This document shows positions 10,834 to 23,400 of a stretch of DNA of 64,000 nt, piece by piece. The DNA lies in NCBI GenBank assembly GCA_964035545.1, contig OZ037773.1, forward strand, positions 675,751 to 739,750, written 5' to 3'. Under the pieces are notes generated by a model. The model was not told the DNA's origin, did not search any database, and saw nothing but the letters and a program-made list of their open reading frames with translations. The translations under genes were made by a program, and so were the position numbers. Each line of letters begins with the position of its first letter. The stretch's first letter is position 1. This stretch comes from Bugula neritina (lineage: Eukaryota > Bryozoa > Gymnolaemata > Cheilostomatida > Bugulidae).

Positions 10834-13604
10834 CTAGCCTGTGTGTGTGTGATCAGTGCTGATCCTCATATCTCTTATTGTTCTTGGGAGAAAACTATAA
10901 AGATACCCATTCCTGTTCGCTCTCACTGATCTGGGGAATCCTGCAACCTGAGACCGAGTCTGTACAGTGCTTGTGGTTCGCTGATCTAGAAAATCATCAT
11001 AGGCAGCACTCAGAGTTGGATGTAGTTCTTCCTTAGACAATATTTTTAGGAGAAGGCTGATGCGTCGGTTTTTCCTCCTTAGATCAAGCGGCTCCAAACA
11101 CAGCTTTTTCATCTCCTCCCCAATATCAGTGCTTCCTTTGCTGTTAGAGATAAAACGCACAGCATCTGTTTGAACATTCTCCATTATACTTATATGATTT
11201 TTGCTAGATGGGTCCCAGGCTGCACTGGCATATTCCAAGTGTGGGAGACAGAGGGCTTTGTAGGCAATAAGCTTTGCTCTCCTGGGGGCCCAGTAGAGTG
11301 CACGTTTTATCATACCTAATTGTCGTTTTGCAACAAGAACCTTTTTTAGGATGTGTTGGTCAAATTTACAATCTGATTGCAGTGTTACACCAAGGTATTT
11401 GGTTGAGTCAACATGATCCAACACTGATCCACTGAGCTTGTATCGGGGAGTGTCGGTCTTAGGGTTAAAGCTGATTATCTTGCGCTTGGAGATGTTAAAT
11501 GACATTCCCCACTTATTCGCCCAAGTACTAAGAGAGTCCAGGTTGCGCTGAAATCTCTTACAGTCTTCAGATGAGGGAATTTCTTGGTAAACAAGTGTGT
11601 CATCGGCAAAAAGAGCACAAGAGCAGTTGAGACACTCAGGAAGATCATTTATAAAAACTAAAAAAAGTACCGGCCCTAAGACTGATTCCTGTGGTACACC
11701 TGAGCAAACCGGCTTTGGATCTGAGCTGCAGCCATGTAACACAACATGCTGCTTTCTGTCTGTAAGAAAGTTGTGAACCCAACGTAGCAGATAATTGTCA
11801 ACATCGGCAATTTGAGAAAGCTTCTGTAGCAGAAGTCCATGCGGGACCCGATCAAATGCCTTGGTAAAGTCTAGCACAGCAGCATGGACAGTCTTTTGGT
11901 TATCGATAGCATACAGAATGTCATGCATAGTTGCACAGATCTGCGTCTCACAGGAGAGGCCTCTTCTGAAACCATGCTGCCTGTTGTTGAGCTTTGTGTC
12001 AATCTTTTCTAGCAGGTTTCTCAGGACCATGTGTTCCAAAATCTTGCAAGGAATGCTGGTCAAGGTTATTGGACGGTAGTTATTGACACTGACCGTAGTT
12101 CCTGATTTGTGGAGTCGTGACACATTGGCTCTTTTCCAGTCCAATGGAATTTGCCCAGTTTGAAGAGAAACTTGAAAAATCCTACTCAAGCATGCAGCGG
12201 TAAGTTCAATATCTATGCTCAAATCAGCTTTCCCAAAACTATCAGGACCTGGAGCTTTGCCAGACTTCAAGTTTTTGATTTGTTGAGCTACGCCCGAGAG
12301 AGATACATCAGGCACTTCATTCGTCGCCTCATAGACGAGCATGGGAAGTTGATGAGATGCGGTGAATTGCTGGTAGAAGAAACTGTTGAGCATATCAGCA
12401 CACTTTTTTGGGTCTGATGTGAGAGTACCATCTGGCATAGCAACCTAATTGGGTTATGCGATTTTGTGGAGCCCTTCAAATGTTTGTAAAAGGGTTTACT
12501 GTTCCCTTCTAGAAGTGGCTTACATACCCGAGATTCAATATACTGCTTTTTCAGCCTTTTGAAAGCTTTTTTAGAAACTCTGCGGTGGTAAGCAGCTGCT
12601 TGCCGATCAAAGTCATTTCCGGTCTCCTTGAACCTGTTGTACAGTTTTCTTAGTTTAGTTGCTAGTTTCCGAGCTTCATTAGTAAACCACGCAGGCTCAT
12701 GTCTATTAAGCTTGATCTCCCGCTCCAAGGTAGGCACACAATCAGAAATAGCTTGGCGGAGGCTTCTAGAAAATAATACCCACATAACCTCGACATCATT
12801 CATAACTACAAGCTCATCTGCTACCAAACTGAGTACACGGCGGAAGCGAACGACATCGGCCTTGTGGTATTGTTAAACTGTTTTTATACTATTTGTATGC
12901 TCCGAACTACCTTTGATGGAGATGTGAACCAAAATCAGTGCATGATCGCTCAATCCCGGAAAAATGACCTCATGATGGAGGGAATGTGGGGATGTGGTAC
13001 ACACGAGATCCAGAGTATTGCCATGAATATGTGTTGGCTGAGTTACCAACTGGTACATATCATGCTCAGCTAGAATATCTAAAAACTCTATCTGTAGTGA
13101 CTGGTCTTGCTTATGAGGTTTTGGTAGCATTTGGTGCCAATCAATGCCAGGTATGTTCATATCTCCTACAAGAATGAGTCTGTCCTGTGGGAATCTTTCA
13201 GCGATAGTATGCAGTGATGATCGTACTGTTGATAAGTTTTTATGATTAGGTGGACGATAATAGCAGCCAATAACACAACTCTTGACTCTGACAAATAGTA
13301 ATTCAGTATCATCATTGTTTGGCACAATAACAATGGAGCTATTCAAGTTATCATTTACTGCAATTAACACACCACCACCATTGATAGTTTTATCTTTTCT
13401 ATAAATTGATTTGTTATTATAGTCAAAAATCTGGTGGTTCGGTATTGTGTCATCTATGTGTGTCTCTGTTAAGCAAACTATATCATAATCGTATGTTTCA
13501 ACGGACAATTGCTCTGTTTTACCTTTAAGAGATCTTATGTTAGCTACAAATAGTTTTAGACTGTGGCCTGTGCGGTCTGTGATGCTAGGTTCACATACCT
13601 CCAT
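10834..13604 (-). pseudogene. LINE ORF2: AP-type endonuclease and reverse transcriptase
   Basis: The N-terminal part (13604-12873) is an exonuclease/endonuclease/phosphatase domain: VANIRSLKGK, LTETHID, CYYRPPNH, VGDMNIPG and LSDHALI, which are the metal and DNA-binding residues of an APE-like nicking endonuclease. A TAA stop at 12873 interrupts it, and the same frame then continues to about 12440. A frameshift leads into the RT part (12438-10834) with GKAPGPD, AVLDFTKAFDRVPH and the catalytic FADDTLVY. In motif B the usual GVPQG reads GVPQE. The C-terminus ends with the family-typical FLPRTIRDMR. The copy is inactive through stop, frameshift and possibly the motif B change. Confidence 0.92.
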
Positions 13605-14587
13605 TCCCCCTCTATTCCTTTACTTTGGATTCTGTTATTTCTTATCCTAAAATTAACATCTGGTTTCTCGTCTTTCATCTCTTTTATAGTTTGACGAAGC
13701 TTGTACTGCTCATTTCTCACTTCCTTGCTCTCATCAAGCTTATAGAATATATTTTTATTTCTAAGAGAAGCATTTGCTATCTTCAAAAACTCCCACTTGA
13801 TGGCTTCATCTTCAAATTCTAGTTTTATTGGCCTTGGCTTGCCAGGAACCCTGGAGGTTAGACGAATAGTTCTGAGGGGGTCCGATGTTCTCATGAAACA
13901 ATTCTGATGCATAAGTTCTTTGATCTGATCATATGTTGGTATTTGGTTATCCTCCGGAATTCCATACAATATCGCATTCTTTTTCCGTAACTCAGATTGA
14001 GAGATTTCCACCTGTTTAGCTAACATCTTGCTGGCATGTTCCTTTACCTCTAAGCTCTTTTTCACATTTACAGCATTTTCTTTTACTGCATCGGCGTAAC
14101 TTTTTTCAAGTTTCTCCAATCTTTTTTCAACAGTAGTTTCATTGGCGGTGAGAGTAGTAGATATTGTACTTATTAGCTCTTCAATATTTTGTATCTTCTG
14201 GTTCAGTTTTGAGCATTGAGAAATTGCACTTAAATCACTCAAACTAGTCTTGCTGCCACCCTTAGTGGCATTCCGTACTTCTCCAATGCAAGAATCACAA
14301 AACCATTGCACCCCTTTTTCATTCAACTTGACAATGGAGTTAACTTCAGGGTTCTGAAGGCTCTGGCATAGGCCATGAAACCATGATTGGCACATGTCAC
14401 AACTAATCCGTCTAGAACTAATTTTTAGTTGTTGACCTTTGTGATTTCCTGTATAACAATCAACATTCTTGCAACTTTTGCAGCAAATGCTATCACCACT
14501 AGGATGGTGATTGCCAATCCCATTACTATCATTACTACAACTATCTTGGCTTTGAGATTGAGATTGTTGGCTGTTGGGCATCTTCAA
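13556..14587 (-). CDS. LINE ORF1: PHD finger, coiled coil, RNA-binding-like domain
   Basis: Open frame of 343 codons. Residues about 35-105 form a C4HC3 PHD-type zinc finger (CCKSCKNVDC, then ISCDMCQSWFHGLC, then WFCDSC). Residues about 125-200 are heptad-rich and lysine/glutamate-rich, suggesting a coiled coil. From about 200, NAILYGIPED and the segment up to NVNFRIRNN-like residues resemble the RRM and C-terminal domain of LINE ORF1 proteins. Such proteins bind the element RNA and form the ribonucleoprotein needed for retrotransposition. The frame is intact and overlaps ORF2 by about 49 bases in another frame. The family assignment is from motifs, and the coiled coil is inferred. Confidence 0.85.
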   Translation of the reverse strand: MKMPNSQQSQSQSQDSCSNDSNGIGNHHPSGDSICCKSCKNVDCYTGNHKGQQLKISSRRISCDMCQSWFHGLCQSLQNPEVNSIVKLNEKGVQWFCDSCIGEVRNATKGGSKTSLSDLSAISQCSKLNQKIQNIEELISTISTTLTANETTVEKRLEKLEKSYADAVKENAVNVKKSLEVKEHASKMLAKQVEISQSELRKKNAILYGIPEDNQIPTYDQIKELMHQNCFMRTSDPLRTIRLTSRVPGKPRPIKLEFEDEAIKWEFLKIANASLRNKNIFYKLDESKEVRNEQYKLRQTIKEMKDEKPDVNFRIRNNRIQSKGIEGEWRYVNLASQTAQATV

Positions 14588-14850
14588 TAGTTAGAGTTAG
14601 TTGTAAGTTGAAGCACCAATGTCTCTTTTTTACTAGTTAAGGTAGTTAAAGTTAAAGGTTAATACTTACAGTTCGAGTAAAACTAGAGTAATTGTAAAAG
14701 TAGCAGCAGTATGAGTAGTATTATTTTTATTGTCACGATGGGTACTAAACTCTGGTCAGTTTTTATTACTGACTCACAGAGAACTAGGCTTTTGAGTTAA
14801 ATTAATGAGCACACCCCTGCCTCTACTAGGGACCTTATTTTGAAATTACG

Positions 14851-15733
14851 TTAAATTATTTGAAAGTTTAAAATTTAGCGTTCTCCATTATCGAAACTCG
14901 GATCATAATTATAATGATTATCGTTATCAGTTATCACAAGACACGACCATTACAATATTAATATGTATTCTAATTATGTTATATTATATCAATATATGTC
15001 ATATACCAATACTAATACTTATACTTATAGTATCAGTCAGTTATGACTTATGAGTATCAGTATCACTATTACTATTAGTATTACTATAACGATTAGTATT
15101 AGTATTACTATTAGTATTACTATTAGCATAAGCATTAGCATAGAGAGTATCATAGACTATAGACCTTTTATTTTCTACTTTTGGTTTAACTTTAAGTTTA
15201 ACCTTTACGTTTAATTTTTCGAGTTGGTTAAAAATTTAGATTATAATTATTACTTATATATTATAATTATTATACCAAATTCAATCATTATCACTATGAT
15301 TATTAATATTAAACATAATATCATCATGATCAATGGACAATGACTTAGAGTTAGACTATGAGAAATACTCATGATATTGATGTCTTGACTTGAATATGAT
15401 GTCAATAATTATTCAATATTATAATATTAATTATCATTATGTCGCCTGTGAATTTAATCATAAAGTCTAACTTATAACTTATAGGTCATGTCACAATAAT
15501 TATAATAATTAAGATTAGTATTAGGATATAAAATTTAATATCAATCTTATACCAGTACTAGCTACTACTACTAGGTATAGTAGTAAGAATTGAGTTGGGG
15601 TGAAGGACTACTTAGTTTGGAGTTCTCAAGTTTTGAGTTAGGTCTCTCAGTGAACCGGATTATTCTAGTTCGGTGGGTCCCCAAACGCCAAACTTCATTC
15701 GTAGCGAAAATAATTGCTTCAGCTCTGTCATAG
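14851..15733. other. Cryptically simple AT-rich intergenic DNA
   Basis: Mostly imperfect TNA triplets (agtattactattagtatta and similar) with short palindromes. No exon or ORF with family motifs. Similar TNA-rich tracts recur near 20790-21500 and 32040-32400. Confidence 0.6.
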
Positions 15734-15741
15734 CCTCAGTT

Positions 15742-16178
15742 CAGTGTGGTATATTAAGAGTGTTGCCATTAGCAAATCTTACGGAATCATATGGGCGCCA
15801 TTATGCCGAGATTGGTACCGCGAGTTTATATAAGTTATAAAGGAAAAATTTTGCCACTTTTGTTTTTTTATTTTTTTTCTATTTTATGTGTACATTTTTT
15901 TTAATTTTGTTTATTGGTAAAGTTTTTAAACACATTTTTAATGCACATAAAATTAAAAGAAAAATTAAAACTCAATCATGCACATAAATACAAAGCTATA
16001 AAGTTAAAGCTTCGCTGTGATTACAATGTGAATATGAATTGAATAATACTTGCAATAACCATTATACACAAAATACGCTACAGTTGCTATAAATGTAAGA
16101 CTAGTTAATTGGATGCAAATAGGCACGGTAATACTACCTAATTTATGCTATTTTTAAATTTTGTAGTAAATATTTGGC

Positions 16179-16236
<58 letters not shown>

Positions 16237-16321
16237 TATTATATATATTATTATATATATATATATATATTATAATATATATATATATAATATTATTATA
16301 TATATATAATATATAATATTA

Positions 16322-16371
<50 letters not shown>

Positions 16372-17141
16372 ATATCATTATATATATATAATGTATATAA
16401 TTTAATATATAATATAATAATATATTATATATGATATTATTATATATATAATATATAATATAATAATATATTTTATATATTATATATGATATTATTATAT
16501 ATATATAATATATATATAATATAATATATAATATAATAATATATTATATATGATATTATATATATAATATATATAATATAATATATAATATAATAATATA
16601 TAATATATTATTATAATATATATATATATATTATATATAATATTATTATACTTGTATAATATATATATATAATATAATATAATATATATTAATATATAAT
16701 ATATTATTATAATATATATATATATTATAAATAATATAATATAATAATATATATTATATGATATTATATATATATAATATATATACAATATAATAATATA
16801 TTATATTATTATATTATATAATATATATATTATATATAATATTATTATACTTGTATAATATATATATATAATATAATATAATATATATTAATATATAATA
16901 TATTATTATAATATATATATATATATTATAAATAATATAATATAATAATATATATTATATGATATTATATATATAGAATATATATGTAATATAATATATA
17001 ATATAATAATATATTATATTATTATATTATATAATATATTATTATAATATATATATTATATATAATATTAATATACTTATATAATATATATATATATAAT
17101 ATAACAATATATAATATAAAAATATATAATATATTATTATA

Positions 17142-17172
<31 letters not shown>

Positions 17173-17608
17173 TATATAATACATGCCGAATATTTACTAC
17201 AAATTTCAAAAATAGCATAAATTAAATAGTATTACCGTGCCTATTTGCATCCAATTTACTAGTCTTACATTTATAGCAACTGTAACGTATTTTGTGTAAA
17301 ATGGTTATTGCAAGCATTATTCAATTCATATTCACATTGTAATCACAGCGAAGCTTAAACTTTATAGCTTTGTATTTACGTGCATGATTAAGTTTTAATT
17401 ATTTTTAAAATTTTATATGTATTGAAAATATGTTTAAAAACTTTACCAATAAACAAAACTAAAAAAAATAGACACATAATATAAAAAAAAAAATAAAATC
17501 ACAAAAGTGGCAAAATTTATCCTTTATAACTTATATAAACTCGCGGTACCATTAGCGACATAATGATTTTTCATGGTTTAAAGTCAACACTCTTAATATA
17601 CCACACTG
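15742..17608 (+). mobile_element. hAT-like foldback element A
   Basis: Both ends are CAGTGTGGTATATTAAGAG in inverted orientation, flanked by the perfect 8-base target duplication CCTCAGTT (15734-15741 and 17609-17616). Eight-base duplications and CAGTG-type ends suit the hAT superfamily. The first 24 bases match between ends, the next roughly 60 differ, and then about 350 bases match again in inverted orientation up to an AT-rich core. No transposase is encoded, so the element is non-autonomous. P and Merlin superfamilies also make 8-base duplications and remain alternatives. Confidence 0.88.
16180..17182. repeat. AT-dinucleotide/ATTATA core of element A
   Basis: About 1 kb of almost pure A and T, made of (AT)n tracts and ATATTATTATAT-type variants. 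It includes roughly duplicated blocks, for example around 16620-16780 and 16820-16960. It lies between the inverted arms. Any ORF in it (Ile/Tyr repeats) is an artefact. Confidence 0.9.
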
Positions 17609-17898
17609 CCTCAGTTTCATTACTAAGCAACAGCTGTTCATGTTCCAACCGCTCTTTTGTATTCTTCACAGTCAGTGTGGTGTATTAAGAGTGTTGACTT
17701 TAAACCATGAAAAATCATTATGTCGCTAATGGTACCGCGAGTTTATATAAGTTATAAAGGAAAAATTTTGCCACTTTTGTGATTTTATTTTTTTTTTTAT
17801 ATTATGTGTCCATTTTTTTTAGTTTTGTTTATTGGTAAAATTTTTAAACATATTTTCAATACATATAAAATTTTAAAAATAGTTAAAACTTAATCATG

Positions 17899-18464
17899 TG
17901 TAGTAAACTGTGGGTTCTGAATGCAACTAGTGCCTACATGCTCTAGAAAGAATAAGCCAAGTATTTGAGTACAAATGAGGATAACCTTTATTGTATCAGA
18001 TACAGCTCATGTGGTCCTACTACCAGCGAGCTCCAGTAGTAGTCTGAAGCTACACTGGAAACTCGCCTGCTTTTATACACAAGAATTCACATCTAGAATG
18101 TTCCAACAGACAAAAGAAAGTTAAGCTTGACAGTAACAAAAGAAAAATAGACAAAGGAGAATGAATAATTCAATAGGCCAAGAATTTAGCTATAATAACA
18201 ACCTATTGAAGGCATTCATAAAAGCTACACAAATTTCCAGTATCAGTATTAATGCAAAACGATGAAATAGCAAAAAGGGAAAATAACTCTGGAAATGCGT
18301 ATTTAATAAAAATTACATTATACTGAAAGCTTAATCACAATAATAAGGCATTAGAAAGCTAGTGCAACTTAGCTATAATTACAGCATTCAAAACGATACG
18401 CAACAGTAGTTGTAATACTGACTTACGCAGTTAAAAACTAATAGAGGGTGAAAATCCATTACAC
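17899..18464 (-). mobile_element. Solo LTR nested in element B
   Basis: This segment interrupts the arm exactly where element A is continuous, and it is flanked by CATG on both sides (17895-17898 and 18465-18468), a 4-base target duplication. Its ends are TG...CA. Read on the minus strand it has a TATA-like GTATAAAAGC followed downstream by AATAAA, in promoter then poly(A) order. No internal retroelement genes are present, so this is a recombined single LTR. Confidence 0.85.
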
Positions 18465-18671
18465 ATGCACGTAAATACAAAGCTATAAAGTTTAAGCTTC
18501 GCTGTGATTACAATGTGAATATGAATTGAATAATGCTTGCAATAACCATTTTACACAAAATACGTTACAGTTGCTATAAATGTAAGACTAGTAAATTGGA
18601 TGCAAATAGGCACGGTAATACTATTTAATTTATGCTATTTTTGAAATTTGTAGTAAATATTCGGCATGTAT

Positions 18672-19784
<1,113 letters not shown>

Positions 19785-20229
19785 GCCAAATATTTACTAC
19801 AAAATTCAAAAATAGCATAAATTAAGTAGTATTACCGTGCCTATTTGCATCCAATTAACTAGTCTTACATTTATAGCAACTGTAGCGTATTTTGTGTATA
19901 ATGGTTATTGCAGGCATTATTCAATTCATATTCACATTGTAATCACAGCGAAGCTTTAACTTTATAGCTTTGTATTTATGTGCATGATTGAGTTTTAATT
20001 TTTCTTTTAATTTTATGTGCATTAAAAATGTGTTTAAAAACTTTACCAATAAACAAAATTAAAAAAAATGTACACATAAAATAGAAAAAAAATAAAATAA
20101 CAAAAGTGGCAAAATTTTTCCTTTATAACTTATATAAACTCGCGGTACCAATCTCGGCATAATGGCGCCCATATGATTCCGTAAGATTTGCTAATGGCAA
20201 CACTCTTAATATACCACACTGTTCACAGT

Positions 20230-20473
20230 GTGATCTGTTATTGAACTTTACCCTTTGATTTTACGTAAACATTGTATTTTCTCAGATACGTTAGAGCTCA
20301 TTGTGCTAAATTCTGAAGGAAATGTGAAGTTTAGGGTTAAATAATACTCGTCGGCCTATGTCGACGGCTGTGAATTTAATCATTAATTTTATACCAAGTT
20401 TAGCTTCAAGCATTGCCATTTTTGTTGTAGATTTACTTATATTAAATATGATTTGAAAATTCTGTGTGTTTAA
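20230..20473. other. Short upstream flank of ITFG1
   Basis: AT-rich sequence between the foldback element and the ITFG1 start codon. It probably holds the 5' UTR and promoter. No specific element was recognised. Confidence 0.4.
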
Positions 20474-23400
20474 ATGGTCATGACTTGCAAAAACTTGCTA
20501 TTATTACTTTTTTCGCTAAGTCTATCTTCTGTTTATGTTATTCATATTGTAACTGCTGTGAAAACCGCACCGTTTACAGAAGCATCTTCTACTGTCTTTG
20601 GGCAAGATGGTGCAAAAAATTCTAAAATAGTCGCATTTGCTGACCTTAACTTTGATAAAAAGACAGACATAGTCACTCTCTCTACTGCAGGTAAATACTT
20701 CAGATTATTTGGCCTTGCCCTTTGGAAGTTTGGAATAGCCAAAGTCATACTGATACTCATACTAATCATAACATTAACTCATTATGATTTAGTTTAATAC
20801 TAATACTAATAGTAATAGCAAGTTAATGAATTTTTTCACGTATTCATATAATCGTAAACGGTAATGACTAATGCCAATGGTATAACTATAAGTTATAACT
20901 TATATTTATAACTATTACTATTAGTATTACTATTAGTATTAGTCTTAGTATTAGTCTTAGACTTAGTATTACTATTACTATTAGCAATAATGCCATCACG
21001 ATTGCTATAACTGTATAAACTATAAATATAGTATTAAGTATAAGTATAATATTAAGTAATAAATATATTAACGAATATTTATATTTATAATCATATTGTA
21101 ATAAGGATTACCACTACTAGGTACTAGTTACTGTTAGTACTACAACAAATACTACTAATACTACGTCAATATGTCTACTACTGGTATAAGTTGTACACTA
21201 CTACTAGTACTAGTTTTTTAGTAGTACTACTACTAGTAGACGTAGTAGTATAACTATAAATATTACTACTGCTACTACTGCTACAGCCACCACCATCACT
21301 ACTACTAGTCGTACTAGTCACTAGTGGTAGTAATGCTACCAGTATCACTATTAAGAAAAGTATTACTCAACTGTTACTAGTGGAATAATATATTACTAGT
21401 ACTCTGAATATTTATTATTTAATATAATTTTCAAGAGTAAGACATAGTAACTACTGACTATCACTATGTCTATAAGTATAATTATAAGTTATATCCTTGT
21501 TGCCTTATTAGTATAAGTTTGTTATTAATTTTGATACTGGTGTTGAACTTTTTATTATTTAACTGGTAGAAATTAAAATTGTTGATAGTTAGTTGAACAT
21601 TTTGGTTATTCCATTTATTCAGTTTTTAAAATGAATTAATTAACTAATTTTAGTAATAGTAATACTTTAAGTGATTAATGGTAATGCTAATACTAATAAT
21701 TTAATTGCAGTGATTTTGTTTGTGAAAATTTGGTTAGTAGAAAATACACGGGTCTGAATATCGTGATAACTACTCTTTAATCATTTACCTTTGTGGGGCC
21801 AAGCAGAGGATGTACTAATAGTAATATACTTATGACAAAAGGAAATTTAATTCTATTATATAAAATTAGAATTGTGAGTATGAGTAAAGCATTGAAAGTA
21901 AAATGCAACAAAAATAATATTGCGTCAGTTAGACATTTTGCCTAATAGGTTATAGACATATGATAATATAAAGCACCAATGGGCAGCCATGACCCTTTAT
22001 CATTTAATGGTTATAACTTTGTGTTCCCGTTAAAATTTGTTATACCAATAATTATATTAATGATATTGAAATATAACTCAACATAAATATTATAATGTTA
22101 GAAATATCTATTTTACATATTATTATAATATAAAACTTGTGTATGATTATAGTCTCCAACCTTGTGAAAACCCCTGGTGGTAAAGGGCTTATTTCTATTG
22201 TGACAACGAAGTAATTATAACTGAAGGCCCTTCATAGTATGATCACCACTGACCTTATGTTTACTATGCTGGTGATTTAGCTACATGTTATATTATTCTA
22301 TAGTAGACTAAATACACTTATCTATGTTACATTTGTGATCATAGATGTGATCTAAATAAAAAGGTTATCTTGTTATATATGTAGCAATTTAGAGCAGATT
22401 ATATCTCTTCTGTCCATACTTTAATTACATTGTTTAAATCATTATAAAAATGTATAACTCAGGGCAAATAATGTGTATTTGAGGTGAATAGCGCAACATG
22501 TGTGTAACAAATCTGTTTCTCTCCCTACAGAAATTTTAATAGCAAATAATCATGTACGGGATTCAGGTAAATAAATGTCTCTAAGAAAGGAGTATCAAGT
22601 ACAATAGAAGATACTGTATACTTGTTATTACATTGTGTCACAACAGTAGGGTGTGGGACAATCAGTTAAAAGTGCTCATCAGTTTGTAAGCTAAACAAGC
22701 TTAATATGTAATTATATAACAACCTATTTTATTATCTGTTTATTCATTGAGCTTACTTTCATATGCAAGATATTATCTTGTATTCATCAAAATATGATTA
22801 TATGTTGTTGCTCGTACCACAGCGTACTATGTTGAATTATATAATGTGTTATGGAGATGTAAATGTTTCATGTAATGTGCTGTTATAGATGGAGTTCTAC
22901 GATCTTTATTCATTGGAGAGGAGGGTGACACCACAGTCGTCTCTCAGCTCCTGAAATTGAATGACTCACACAAGCTATCAGCAGTAGTTCCTGCTGACTT
23001 TGATGGTGACCTATTTACGGACTTCCTGTTTATATATGCTACTGGCAATGACAATCTGCACCGACTACAGATCTGCTATGGTACAGCTACTAATCACTAT
23101 GACCCGTGCAATGAAATCAGTGAGATGAGTGAAGGAGAGCCAATGATACTGGAGTAAGTAGGACTATGATTCAGTTGTGTAACAACTCCTTCCTTCCACT
23201 TACATACTGAGGTCTAGATTCTTGCTTAGCTTCAGTTTATGATTTATGATTTGGTGTTGATGTATGGAGCATGTTTATTTTATTTCCCAAGCTGCCAACT
23301 GCCAGGCTCAGGTTACATGAACAACTCTGCAACTCTTTTAGTAATAGACAGTGGTATAGAGAGTTGCTGATGCAAGTATTAAATTAATAGAGAAGATTTC

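Larger units (their letters stand above)
10711..14850 (-). mobile_element. Non-LTR retrotransposon (CR1/L2-like LINE), decayed
   Basis: Two overlapping ORF regions on the minus strand encode a PHD-finger ORF1 protein and an endonuclease plus reverse transcriptase ORF2. This is the layout of CR1/L2-type LINEs. ORF1 is open, while ORF2 has an in-frame stop and a frameshift. The exact ends are uncertain: the coordinates include short inverted-repeat-like sequences at 10711-10755 and 14804-14850. No poly(A) tail or clear target duplication was seen. Confidence 0.88.
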
